Shown here: positions 25,275-35,949 of the stretch, one piece after another
How positions within the stretch are numbered: the first letter of the stretch is position 1
Layout of the letters: every line of letters starts with the position of its first letter
NCBI GenBank assembly: GCA_002102555.1
Contig: MCFL01000002.1
Coordinates: forward strand, 620,001 to 684,000
Direction: 5' to 3'
DNA from: Catenaria anguillulae PL171
Lineage: Eukaryota; Blastocladiomycota; Blastocladiomycetes; Blastocladiales; Catenariaceae
Length of the DNA: 64,000 nt
Notes under the pieces: generated by a model
The model's input: only the letters and a program-made list of their open reading frames with translations
Told to the model about the DNA's origin: nothing
Database searches by the model: none
Program-made: the position numbers and the translations under genes

Positions 25275-26588
25275 GTCTTGTTGTATTGAGAAGATGTGGT
25301 TGTTGTACTTGTTTGCTTTTGCATACTTCTTTGCATTCGAAAAGCATGAACGACAGTTTATTTGCGTGGGCTTCACGACTGAACTTGCAGAGTCCGACAA
25401 ACAGTTGACGATCGGCTGTGTGCTGTCTGCAACCATATAATCGAAACGGGCCAGAACAGTATCCGAGACGAGGATGCAGCCGAGCAACGCCGCTCCGAGC
25501 CGCGCGACGGCAGAGGCCGGCGGCCGGTTGGCTGATGCCTTGTAAGAATCTTGACGTATCATTACCGACCTCGTTTCCAGTGAGTATTCATTCCTAGCTG
25601 AGTCTAGTGCACAACAATTCCGTTCTGCAGCAGGCAGGGACAGCTACCAGCTGTATTTCATCGGCCGTGCAGCTGCCCTGCAAAGCAAGCACCGTGCATG
25701 ACTCCCTCTGCCCTCACAAAACAAGGCCCGATCCGAGATCGAAGCAAACCGACGCCTCAATTGATTTGCTTGCTCGCTAACAAAAATGTCGTGTGACTTT
25801 TTCTTGTTGTTCTTGGCCATGGACACTCCAAGGTTAACCTTACGTATATACCCCGCACTGAATGCGCATGCATGCAGACTCCCACACCGATTTGCGGGAT
25901 CCAGCACAACCTCATACATGCTGCCGTAGGTAGCCGGCGCTGTGCATGTGCTTTTCGCAGTCCAAGGCCACCATCCCCTCCACCAGGACCACGAGTGGCC
26001 ATCTCAAAGTAAATAAATAAGTGACAATCAGCTCCGGTAAGATTCTTTGAGATCGGGACGACGGGTTGATACGTATGATGGGGAGGGTCGTCGTAGTCGC
26101 CCACGTCGCCACGTGTGGGAACTAGTGCGGCCCGTTGATTTGAGGCAGCTGAGTCGCTACCAGAACCCGCATGTGCGGAAGAAGCCACGTTTTCTGACCC
26201 AGATCATACCCAAATGCTCCCATTCACGTGTCACAAATGCTCGGTGCACAGTGTCTGACCCAATCGCGCCGGTGCAGTGTTTGCGATTGTCAGGTGAGGT
26301 GAGGCCTGCCAACCACACGACTCGCCATTACTGGAGGCATTTCCCAAGCTGCTGTCGGGTTGATTCGGAGGAAACTAGCGAAAGACATACATGCACGAGC
26401 GCCGTGCAGTTTAGGTCCAACACGTGTGTCTGTGTGCATACACTCGACTGTCAGCGCGCACGGAGCCATAGCTTGACCGACTGTACAAATACTGGACACT
26501 CCCCGCTGCCTTCCTCTAAAGTGAAATCGTCTTTGCCGATAGAACCCCGCTCCAGTTCCGCCCGTGTTCCCACCCCACACCTTCAATC
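25275..26588. other. Intergenic, 1.3 kb, no gene seen
   Basis: No open frame on either strand has family resemblance. The last 100 bases before 26589 are pyrimidine-rich and probably form the nuclease promoter and leader. Confidence 0.4.
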
Positions 26589-27627
26589 ATGGCTCGGTCT
26601 GCTCCCTCCCTTCTCCTTGCCGTTCTCGCGATTCTGGCCCTGTTGAGCGGTGTTTCCGCCTGGGGACGCACTGGTACGTACCGTTCATGGTATCCTATGG
26701 CCGTGCTGTATCCATTTCGCCGCTGACAAAGACCGCCTGCCTCACAATCAGCCCATCAAGCGATCGCTACCTTGGCGTACAACAACCTGACTCCCCGTGC
26801 TCGCTCGAGCGTTGACTCGATCGTGTCTGCTTCCTCGGCTTTCTCAACCATTGAGGAAGCATCCGTCTTCCCGGATGACATCAGGTCCCAACGCCCTCAA
26901 ACTGGTTCCCAGCACTTCATCAACTACAACGGCGAGGATCCGACCACCGGCAGGTGTGCCGAAACGTCCAAGCTGCCCGTTGCCTGCAACGATGCCAAGT
27001 GTGCTGTGACTGCGATTGCCGCTCATGCTCGCGTCCTGGCGCAACAACGCAACAACCCCGCTCGTGCTTCCGAGTCGCTTGCATTCCTCGTGCACTTTGC
27101 TTCGGACATCAGTCAGCCGCTTCATGCCTCGTACGTGTATTCCCCGGTGCTGAATATCGAGCTGTGCATCCATAGCTAATGCATGGTCTCCTTCCCTTTT
27201 GCTCCAACGATCAGTGGCTACGAAAAGGGTGGAACGGAGTTCAAGTGACTTTCAACGGCCGCCGGACCAACCTTCACTCGGCCTTTGACTCTGCCATTCC
27301 CGAGCAAACCATCCGCACTCAATTCGGTGCCGACAAAGATTCGTGGCTCCAGCATATTTCCGAGCTGACGACCCCGTCTGCTGCGCTCGCTTCTTGCGCC
27401 GCCTCAGCCGATCCGCTCAACACTGCTCAAGTGACCCGGTGCGCCGAGTCGTGGGCCAAGGAATCCGTCGGGCTTGTGTGCTCGACCGTTTACCCTGAGG
27501 GGTGGGAAGAAGGCATGGAGATTGGTGGGAGTATTACCAAGGTGTTGCCCCCATGGTTGATGAGCAAATTGCCAAGGCTGCGCTTCGTGTGTCGGCTTTG
27601 TTGAACAAGATTTTGGGTGGGCGCTAA
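26589..27627 (+). CDS. Secreted S1/P1-type nuclease, copy 1
   Basis: Zinc-dependent endonuclease/3'-nucleotidase of the S1/P1 family acting outside the cell. The signal peptide (MARSAPSLLLAVLAILALL...VSA) should be cut just before WGRT, leaving the Trp that binds zinc through its amino group. Intron 1 is 26674-26751, and AHQAIATLAYNNL follows. Later zinc ligands are visible in FPDDIR, QHFINY, LVHFASDISQPLHAS and NLHSAFD. Intron 2 is 27131-27214. One base is missing near 27243 and another near 27530. After those, the frame gives CAESWAKESV, a YYQGVAPMV-type segment and ALLNKILGG, with the stop at 27625-27627. The gene is followed by a second copy about 1 kb downstream on the same strand. All ligand-bearing segments are kept, so activity is expected. 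Confidence 0.88.
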
Positions 27628-28663
27628 TAAGGGACACTTGGACAGTGACAGTGGTTGTTATCTCATACATGCATAGATATACTCTATTCCCCCTGATGCA
27701 CACACATAGATATTCCTTCGCCCTTTCACGCCTGTTTTCTCTCTCCCAAATCTGAGCTACCGACGTGTCTTCGGCCTAAACGTTGCCTCAACGAGAAATG
27801 CCGGGTATCGGCGGCCGTTGGGAAGCTTCCAAATGATGGCCATCGAGGATCCGATCCCAGCCGAGTGACCCAGCTGCCTATGCAGTTGCTTGCATCATCA
27901 TGGCATGGGCGGGCTCCCGTGTTTTTGTTAACGGCGCTCGCATTTTGGCAGGACTTGCGTTTGTCTCACCTGACCAAGATGCACGGATCTGAAACGTCTC
28001 ACAGACAAAACCCTATTCCTCATGACCGTTCATTTTTGTTCGGAATCAATGCAGCCGGGGTAACCCGGCTGCGAACAACGGGTCGGGACCCTGCAACAAC
28101 TCCAACACCGAGCACCGCGGCAGCGGCACTGCAGGGGAAAACTCCGCTACACGTGCTGGAGACACACTGCTTGCCGACTGGTTCTGAAGCTCTGGCCGAT
28201 GCCTAAACTTAACAAAAACGGTGTATGCGAGTGGCCGTCTGACACGGCAAGCAGTGGAGTCACATATGACTGACCCTGATTGTTGACAGTTCGTCGAGTA
28301 ATTGTGGATCCAAGCTTTTTTTTCGATCGACCCCGCTTGCCACTGTCTTCACTTGCTCAAGATAGACAGCGTTTGTGAGGGGCCTTGCTTCGAGCGGGAC
28401 GGCGGCCTCGCTCGATTCGTCACTCTGCATTCCCACCCTCCAACTCTGATGCATAGGTTCTGACCCTGGCCGATGGACGACCATGGTCGACGGACCTTTA
28501 CGCACCAGGTGAGAGTCGGCGGAATACGCCATGAGGATAAAAGGGCTCTCGCACCCGCATTCAGCTCCCGTCATGCAACCCCCATCAGTCTATTCAAATC
28601 GACTACATCTCACTCACAGCCCACAGCCCCTGATCTACCCTTCCCATTTCGCAAATCACAATC
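27628..28663. other. Spacer between the two nuclease genes
   Basis: About 1 kb without a recognised gene. A 104-codon minus-strand frame at 28260-28574 ends in a plausible helical tail (YLEQVKTVASGVDRKKSLD) and would be divergent from nuclease copy 2. It has no family resemblance and would occupy that gene's promoter. Confidence 0.3.
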
Positions 28664-29614
28664 ATGTCTCGCGCGGCGCCGCTTCTCGTCACACTCTTCC
28701 TTCTCGTCACGCTGGCCGCATCGGCCACAGCTTGGGGACAGCTTGGTCCGTGTCTCACCTTTGATTCGACTGTCATCATTTATCGTTACCACCGTTGGTC
28801 TCACCACTTGCCTTTAATCATCGATTCCCACCAAGCAGGCCACTCGACCGTCGCCACTATTGCCTACAACAACCTGAGCCCGAAAGCAAAGTCCCGCGTC
28901 GACGCCATTGTCGCCGCGAGCCCCGATTTGACACACTCGAATCCGGATCCATCTGGCCCGACTCGCACCGGACGCCGACCAGTGGTCCACAGCACTACCT
29001 CAACATGCAAGACGACCCGTTGAAGGGCGACTGCCCGCGATCATTGCCGTGCTCCCGCCCAACTGCAAGAATGGCGGATGCGTGATCACGGCCATTGCAA
29101 CCAATGCCAGGGACTTGGCCATCAACAAGGACAACCCAAAGGCCGCGTGGCAAGCACTCGCCAACTTGGTGCATTACGTGGGAGATGTGACTTGCCCTAT
29201 GCACATCACGGGCTATGCCGCGGCGGTAACGAGGTGCCGATGAAGACGGGAAAGCGCAATGGCAACTTGCACTCGGCGTGGGATGGTGTCATTCTCGACA
29301 TGACCGTTCGCAAGTACTTTGGCGGTAATCAAGATGCGTGGATGAACCACGTGGTCGAGTTGACAGGTCAGTCGAGGCAAAGCCCAGTGTACGTCGGCCG
29401 ACCCGACCAACGTGGATCAGGTTACAAAGTGCGCGACTTTGTGGGCCGAGAACCGCGGCCAACATTTGCACCATCGTTTATGGCCCAATTCCAGGTCAAT
29501 GGCAAGATTGAGGGCGCGTATCACGATGGTGTCCGCGACCTTGCCGACATGCAGCTGGCCAAGGCGGGCGCTCGCTTGGGTGCCCTGTTGAACAAGGTGC
29601 TGGGTGGCCAGTAA
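28664..29614 (+). CDS. Secreted S1/P1-type nuclease, copy 2
   Basis: Tandem paralogue of the nuclease at 26589. It has a signal peptide (MSRAAPLLVTLFLLVTLAASATA) followed by WGQL. An intron at about 28745-28838 joins to GHSTVATIAYNNLSPKA. Ligand segments are WPDSHRT, QHYLNMQD, LVHYVGDVTCPMHITGY and NLHSAWDGV. The C-terminal LAKAGARLGALLNKVLGGQ ends at 29612-29614. Frame changes occur near 28920, 29035, 29215 and 29390-29500, more than in copy 1. The last of these blurs the cysteine-containing region, so I cannot tell whether both disulphide cysteines survive. The first intron sits at the same place as in copy 1 (after W-G-x-x), supporting duplication. Confidence 0.82.
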
Positions 29615-30094
29615 TCGTTCAAGGATCCGAAAAGTTGGATAGATTCTGCCGCTGCCGCATTAGATTATTGTATTCGTTTGTTTCATGTGACGCGCAAAGC
29701 CTGTCACGTTCTGTTGAGTAATTGCTGTAGTGCAACTGGTTATCAGTTGCAGATATGTACTGTTCATCCTTTATCCAGATCATTCTTTCGGCCTAGATTT
29801 TACCTTTTCATGGCGTAAGTTTTGGCCAGGAGATCATTTGCATTCATGTCAAGACATTCACACCAATTCAGTCAGCCAACAGATGGACGTGAACATGTCC
29901 ATTCCATGTTTCGACACACGAGAGAATATCATGGCTGCTGGCGGTGTTGACGAGTCGACTCCATAAATTTAAAAACTGCGTTATTGGGCGAGCAGAAAAA
30001 ATGAAAGCCAATCGGGCCGTAACCCTTGTGAGAAGATTGCGTCTTTAGGGCAGATTCAACTCCACGCTCAACCCGCCATTCGTGCTTGACAAGC
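29615..30094. other. Convergent 3' spacer, nothing seen
   Basis: Lies between the stops of nuclease copy 2 and the minus-strand NGG-repeat gene. No coding or RNA gene is visible. Confidence 0.4.
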
Positions 30095-31464
30095 TCAGCT
30101 GCCTCCATCCCCGTTTCCTTGTCCCAAAACGCCCGTGGTATCCGACTTCTTGTCTCCTTCAATCTGTGCACGTCCGTTCGTAGTCTTCATGGTCCACGCC
30201 AAACTCGTATCCTTTGGCAACCGTGCCGTGATGCCACCATTCGACGACCCAACATCGGCACTAAACGCCTGCGGGAACGCTGGCGGCCGGAGTCCAAGCG
30301 TGATCCCGCCGTTGGTTGACCCGACATTGACCTTTGCACCCTGTTGAGCGAGCTCGAGACGTTCAATGGAAATGCCACCATTGGTTGATTCAATGTTGAC
30401 GCGTGCATCACGGTCGCGCATGTCGAGACGGTTGACGTGGACACCGCCGTTGGTGGTCTTGATGATGAATTCGCGCTGCACGGAAATGGGGTCCATGACC
30501 TTGATGCCGCCGTTGGTCGACGACAGCGACACGCTCGACCAGCCGAGCTTTGCGTCGCCCAGGGCCGGCGGCGTCAACTTGATTCCAGAGTTGCGCATGG
30601 CCACCGTCAGCGAGTAGTTGCCGGCACGCGAGTGAAAGTCGGAAGGCACGGTGAGGGTCGTGACAGACCCCTCGCAAAAGCCAAATGAGAATGTGAGTCC
30701 CAACCAACCAGCCATTGGTTGTCCTGGCCGCTTGGGAACAGGGTCCAGGTTGAGCCCGATAGAGACGTGGTGGCCTTGGGCCACTTTTCTTCGGACCGTT
30801 GAGAGTATTGCTCGACGCGCCAGGTGAGCTCAGAGCCAGGGGCACCAGTGACGAGGTTGAAAGAGCCGAATTCCTATCATCAACATGAGCAGGCGGGAAA
30901 TGGAATGCATATGAGTGCTAGGTCTCCCCGCATCAATGAATGAAATGATGGACGCCGTACATTATGGCCGCGAGACTCATCTTACCTCGCCCTCCTTGAA
31001 TGCTGCCAAATCCAGCTTTCCATCATCGACACGCACCGGCGGCGCCGCGGCACATTTTGCTGCCATGATCCGGCCGTCGCGGCCAGCCCAACAAACACGA
31101 GCAAGAGCAGGCACCAGATGGCACGGCACCAGTTTGCAGGGAGCCCGCAGCAGTTGCAGCACATGCACGAGCGCGTGTTGGCGCAGCACTTGCGGGCCGA
31201 CTTGTCCCTTGTGACGGTAGTTGTGGGCGGGGGAAGTGCACGGGCAGCTTCGAGATCACGGCCGGCTGCCGTGGCGTGGTAATTGGGGTGGGAATGGGAG
31301 ACGATGGAGCGGAGGGGTCCGAGGTGGGACTTTGGAGTAGCCGGGGTAAGTCGGAGACGGGGCGGCAGCACCTTGCGGGGCTGGAGCCGGAATGGAGGGG
31401 TAGAGTGGCGACGAGGCCGCGGGCGTGCCGTAGTGGCAGGTGAAGAGTGCTTTTCGGAAGCCAT
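30095..31464 (-). CDS. Membrane-anchored protein with NGG-repeat beta-solenoid-like ectodomain
   Basis: ATG 31464 starts a basic, Pro/Arg-rich cytosolic segment of about 110 residues, then a Cys-rich patch (CCANTRSCMCCNCC). One membrane span follows (IWCLLLLVFVGLAATAG), near 31090-31060, giving a type II topology. After a frame correction and an intron near 30985-30870, the outer part reads GSFNLVTGAPGSELTWRVEQ and then GNYSLTVAMRNSGIKL. A regular repeat follows in which every 24-30 residues a [S/T]TNGGI-type turn appears: SSTNGGIKV, KTTNGGVHV, ESTNGGISI, GSTNGGITL, GSSNGGITA and a last KTTNGR. This is the pattern of DUF4097-like right-handed beta repeats. Function is unknown; a surface or adhesion role is inference. 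The Cys-rich patch just inside the membrane could be palmitoylated. Confidence 0.6.
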
Positions 31465-32244
31465 GATGTGAGTTGAAATTACGGATGATGATTGATTCAC
31501 GACGGACAGCGGACAGGGCCGGATTGTCCGCTGTATTTGTATGGCCTCGGTCGGTCAGTATCTGCAGCCGCCGCCATATTGACTCTCGAGGATCTGGTGG
31601 TTTGCCAAGAGCAAGAGCAAAGTTTGACTCAACGCAGTGCTGGGCCAGGAACCGCGCCCGCCAAGTGGAGGAGATGATCCTGATCTTTCGCCGGCAAATT
31701 CTGTTACGCCTATGCCTATGCTGCCCTTACCGCTCTGTACAATTGCACCGTACAGTGCTGCAGAATATTCTGCCGAGTCTCCTTTTTTTCCCTTCTCTTC
31801 AATTCGTTTTGCCCACAATGTTACGGAACACAGAGATTGAGGCATGTATATGAATGTCGGCGGCCAAGACGCCCCAGCACCGCGCCGCACCTTGGCGCGT
31901 GTGTCTTGGCAGTATGTAGTCAATAAATCAATTGCTATGCCCTATGGTCTTGGCCACCAATGTATACGACCAAAGCTAATCACTTACCATATGCGGAGTG
32001 TCAAGAGGCCCCCTTGGCCGAATGGTCAGGGTCGGGCCGTGAAAAGAGCGTCTGAGGGTCGGTGTGCAATGTTGACGAGCAGGAGCAGCCAGCAAGTCAG
32101 GAAAAGTCGATACAACATGTAGCACACCTCTTGTCTATCAAATTAAAGTAGAAACAGAAAAAGTAAATGATATCGCTTCTAACAGAGCAACACCGCCCGC
32201 CCGCCTTGCCCGTCAACGCAGGCAAATCATCGATTCCCCAAACT
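31465..32244. other. Intergenic, no gene seen
   Basis: Contains the upstream region of the NGG-repeat gene and the 3' flank of the next minus-strand gene. A stretch near 32015-32045 weakly resembles a tRNA D arm but lacks a T arm and is not called. Confidence 0.4.
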
Positions 32245-33360
32245 TCAACTGCTCGTCTTTGCCCGGGCCCGTTCCTGCGCCTCCATGAGCTTATCCAGCC
32301 GCTTTTCGCGCGCAATGTCGCCGGCGGCCCGCCAAAGGGTCGTGAACTGAGCTTGGAGGTCGTCTGGTGATGAGCCATCGAGAATCGTGACCGACTTTTC
32401 GGCCGGAAGCGAAAGTGAGGCGAAAAGCTTGGGCGAGACTTTTTCGGGCCGGGCGAGCGAGTGGATGCAAATGAAGGTGATGTGTTTGAGGTATGGCAGC
32501 AGGTAGGGCGGGAGGGGTGTGGATGTTGGGCTGGATGAGCAGGTAAGGAATCAGTAGGAGACTTGGCAGCAAGCTCAAGGACAAAAATGCTGGCGTACCG
32601 CTGGGTGTCGAGCAAATAGTAAATCTGGTTTGCGCTTTCAAGAGCATGTTCGACCTTCTTGTGCATCTGTGAACCGACGGCAAAAAACACAGTCAGTCGA
32701 CCCAGCCACGAGCATTAGCGGCAAAAAGGGTTCTGTGCGTACAAATCCCTCTACTTTGGGAAACGCAACCACATGGTGGGTCTCTGCCTTGGCCGTTACA
32801 TAGGTCAACCGCGAACCATCTTGACAGTCGCTACCTCGGCCTCCTCACCCAAGAGCGGCCGCACAAGCTCCTTGACAAGCAGCTCCACGGGCGCTTCGTC
32901 GTCGCCGAGCACAACGACTTGGGCCGGTGAGGGAGCGTACTTTGGGAACAGCATGGCCGCAAACCGCGACAGCAGGTCGGCAATGCCATTGGACGACGGG
33001 TCGTCCGACGACGATGAGGCGTTGGCAGGTGCGCCGCGGCTAAGAGCGGCTTGCCGGGCAGACTCGCGGTCGGTCGTCGTCGTTGACGATGACTTGGTGG
33101 CGAACTGTACAGATGACTTTGACTCGTCGTAGGGCGGCGGTTGAGTTTCGAGTTCTGCTTCAGTGACGGGCGGGGTGGATGGTGGAGCTGCGGCGAACGA
33201 GGTGGCCGTGGGAGTGGGCGAGTCGTCCTCGGCCAATGGCACATCGTTGGCGGCAGCAGCGAAAGTATCGACATGCAATGTGGTGACCGTCGGGACATGC
33301 TCTGCCGGGAGGTCGCGGAAGCGGCAACCGCGGAGGGAGTGTCGCAGGGGCTGGCTTCAT
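32245..33360 (-). CDS. Unknown acidic/helical protein
   Basis: ATG 33360 gives a Pro-rich start; after a one-base gap near 33315 the frame reads HVDTFAAAANDVPLAEDD and a Ser/Thr/Pro-rich linker. A folded part follows: IADLLSRFAAMLFPKYAPSP, QVVVLGDDEAPVELLVKELV and TYVTAKAETHHVVAFPKVEG. An intron near 32750-32670 joins MHKKVEHALESANQIYYLLD. A second intron (donor near 32600) joins PPYLLPYLKHITFICIHSL, and the end is REKRLDKLMEAQERARA with a stop at 32245. The alternation of beta strands and helices suggests one small alpha/beta domain of about 200 residues. I recognise no family; a proteasome- or GTPase-chaperone-like fold was considered but not supported. Confidence 0.5.
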
Positions 33361-33697
33361 TGCGTTCTTGGTTAAGTTAATCATCGGGTGCAAAATGATG
33401 TGTGGAGATGTCTGAATGGTTTGGGAAAGAGAGAGAAATCCGTCTCTGTCTCGCGTGAAGACAATTCGCCCAACCAATGCACAGACTTCATGGGTCACCG
33501 ACAGCCAACTCAATCCACTCGAGCAAATCACCAACATGTACAATATCATGACAAGCAATCGAGCGAGAAAAGAAAGAGGTTCGGATAATGGGATACGGAC
33601 ATGAAATAAATAGATGAATAAAACAAGGGAAACAGCCAAGCAAAGAAAAAAAAAGGTATCTAGCAACAAACGTATGGTCCCTCATTAACCCTCTCCA
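33361..33697. other. Spacer between two minus-strand genes
   Basis: AT-richer than its surroundings, with an A run near 33643-33655. No gene is seen; it likely holds the 3' flank of the nuclease gene and the promoter of the preceding gene. Confidence 0.4.
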
Positions 33698-35246
33698 TCA
33701 TGACATCCAACGAAACGTGTCCTCCCCATCGACAGCAACCTCCTCCGCATCCTCCCCGCCACCTCGCCTGTCCTCGGCCAACACCACCTGCAACGCGGTA
33801 CTCGGCAACGTCTCGCCAACACCCACCAGCCTCAGCAACGCATACAAGGAAAACACGGCATCATTGCCCGCATTGTGCAACCGCGCCGCATCATACTCGA
33901 CACCACTGCATCCAGTACGCGCGACAGCCTGACCATGTCGAGTGAATTCGTCAATGCCTTGAAAATCACCTGCGTATCAAACACACGCGCCGACAGCGTG
34001 ACACGCACGTCGGGGCATCCCTTGCGCAAAAACTGTGCGTCGGATTGCAAAGCGTGGCCCACCACCGCGTCGGCGCTGTGCATGATGTTGGCCAGGTGTG
34101 ACATGGCGGCCGTCAGCGGCAAGGTTGCGGATGTACCAAGAAACGCAAACTTGGCTCGGGGACACGCACGCCATTGTGGAGCGAGTGGTAGTCCGAGACG
34201 ATGATGTGACGCGGGCGCACGAGAAGGACCCAGTCGTGCGATTGCTGGTCGTGGTGCAGGAGGTATGGGTCGTGGTCATCCAGATGGTCGTCGTCCGGCG
34301 GCGAGCGTGGGGGTGTCACCATGTGCGGTGACGGGTCATAGTGGGAGTGATGCTGAGGTGGTGGCGGAGGCCGGTGAAAGGTCGAGTTGGGGAGTGCGAT
34401 CCAATGGTCGCCAGGCGCCAGCGGAATCCGCTCGTTGCGCAGGGCGGTCCAGGGAACAATGTCGGCAACAGTATAGCCCACCTCGGTGATCTTGCGATGG
34501 TCAAACTCGTATGCTCCAAGTCGAGGGCAACCAATCGGAACACCGAATGGGTCAAGTCCAGGTCGAGCAGCATGGCGTGAGCCGCGAGATTGCTGGGCGT
34601 TGCCCACGGTCGAGAATGGCTGTGGGATCGGCCGATGGCTGCGGACATCGCTGGGCCAGCGGCTGTGGCGGACAATCTGGTGGCCAGTGACCTGGGTGAA
34701 TCAGAGTACGGGCAGCCTCGAAATCCATCTTGGCTGCATCCAACGTCACCTGGCGTTTTCGCAACTGCACCGTCTTCTTGTTTGCATACGTTTGCGCTCG
34801 CAAATGGGCCAAGAGCGACGGGTAATCGGGAAAGAAGAAGGCCTCGGTGTGCTCGAGATTGGTTGGGTCAACAACCACTTGGTCATAGGGAACCCTGAGA
34901 GTAGCGAGTTGACTGAGGGCAGCCGTGGCGGCGGCGGCATGTGCCCTTGCGTCCTACGGGCACTGTTTTGACTTGCATGGCGAATCAAGTTGGAGAGCAG
35001 TGCCGAGACCGAAGTGCGAGAAAGGCCCGTGATGGTGAGGGCTGGGTTGGCTGCCATGGACCCGTGGATAAATGGGACTCGATGTCCGGCCAGCCATGCC
35101 GTGAAGAGGGCGTCCAGGTCGGCGGCCAGGACCGGGTAGGGCGCTAGAGCCGTCTTGATGGCCGAGACAGAGTAGACATTGTGCAGTTGGGCGGCTGGAT
35201 GCGGAAACGAGGCAGTGGCGAGCGGCTGAGGAGGGTCCATTTGCAT
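33698..35246 (-). CDS. Gfd2/YDR514C-like DEDDh-type nuclease
   Basis: Fungal proteins of this group carry a ribonuclease-H-fold exonuclease domain; yeast Gfd2 is linked to mRNA export. The start is at ATG 35246 or 35240. The N-terminal part (LHNVYSVSAIKTALAPY, GLSRTSVSALLSNLIRHA) is followed by DQVVVDPTNLEHTEAFFFPD and TVQLRKRQVTLDAAKMDFEA. In the nuclease domain, LVALDLE joined to EFDHRKITEVGYTVADIVPW supplies the first acidic pair. HHIIVSDYHSLHNGV-like sequence follows, then VVGHALQSDAQFLRKG, RVFDTQVIF and finally RLHNAGNDAVFSLYALL, the H-x4-D element of DEDDh enzymes, near 33880-33850. The stop is at 33698. Several frame corrections are needed, near 34960, 34560, 34240 and 33930. Domain call firm, role inferred. 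Confidence 0.72.
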
Positions 35247-35485
35247 CTTTTCATGTCAGTTGAGATTGCTTCAAGTGTCTCCATCTGCCGTCGAGCTCAC
35301 TCAAGCATAGTATACCATGTCACTCAAAAACAGACTTCTGAAGAATGTATCACTGGCATTCCAGATTGCTTCTGGAGCATGGAGAACAGGCTTCGAGAAC
35401 AGTACGCAAGCGCCGATCTCGTCCGAATGCTTCTGATGACCTTCCACATCATGTCCACATTACGGCCATAACTGACTCTTTGATT

Positions 35486-35539
<54 letters not shown>

Positions 35540-35949
35540 CGCACCCAATACAACCAGCAGCCAGGTATCCCGTCCCCAAACCACTTTCTGGAAAGATTAG
35601 TGCAGCCGATCTCGTCGCATCGCGTAGTGCTTCACTAACACAACAGCGTCATCGCATTGTTTGGTTGCGAGTCACTCCCAGCTCACCAGTAACTCACAAT
35701 GGCGACAACAATCGATTAGGTTACCAGGCTTCGCCGCATAAAGGGCCATGCCTTCCCGCACTCTTGCCTGGAGTTCCTTACGGGCACCTTCCTTTTTGTT
35801 CCCTGTCCTTGTTACTGGTGATCAGACGGTGGCCGTTTCACTGAGATTTCGACCAATCGACCTCCCATGATTCCACTTTCCGATTCTATTACCTGCAATT
35901 TGTCCTGGACATCTACTCCCGCCTCCCTCTCAACGTATGTAGACCAAAC
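35247..35949. other. Divergent intergenic region with microsatellite
   Basis: Upstream region of both the Gfd2-like gene and the secreted protease. Apart from the CA repeat, no feature stands out. Confidence 0.4.
35487..35537. repeat. (CA)n microsatellite, about 25 units
   Basis: An uninterrupted run of CA dinucleotides between the Gfd2-like gene and the secreted protease gene. Probably length-variable between isolates. Confidence 0.97.

Noticed and set aside
28260-28574. 104-codon minus-strand gene between the nucleases
   Set aside because: Plausible helical end but no homology, and it would overlap the promoter of nuclease copy 2.
26589-29614. Nuclease copies as pseudogenes
   Set aside because: Frame breaks are of the same one-base kind seen in essential genes, and zinc-ligand segments are kept in both copies.
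32000-32100. Possible tRNA around GGCCGAATGGTCAGGGTCGG
   Set aside because: Only a D-arm-like stretch is present; no GGTTCGA-type T arm or closing acceptor stem follows within tRNA length.
35345-35638. Open frames across the CA repeat encoding poly-Thr-His or Cys-Val
   Set aside because: Simple-sequence artefact of the microsatellite.
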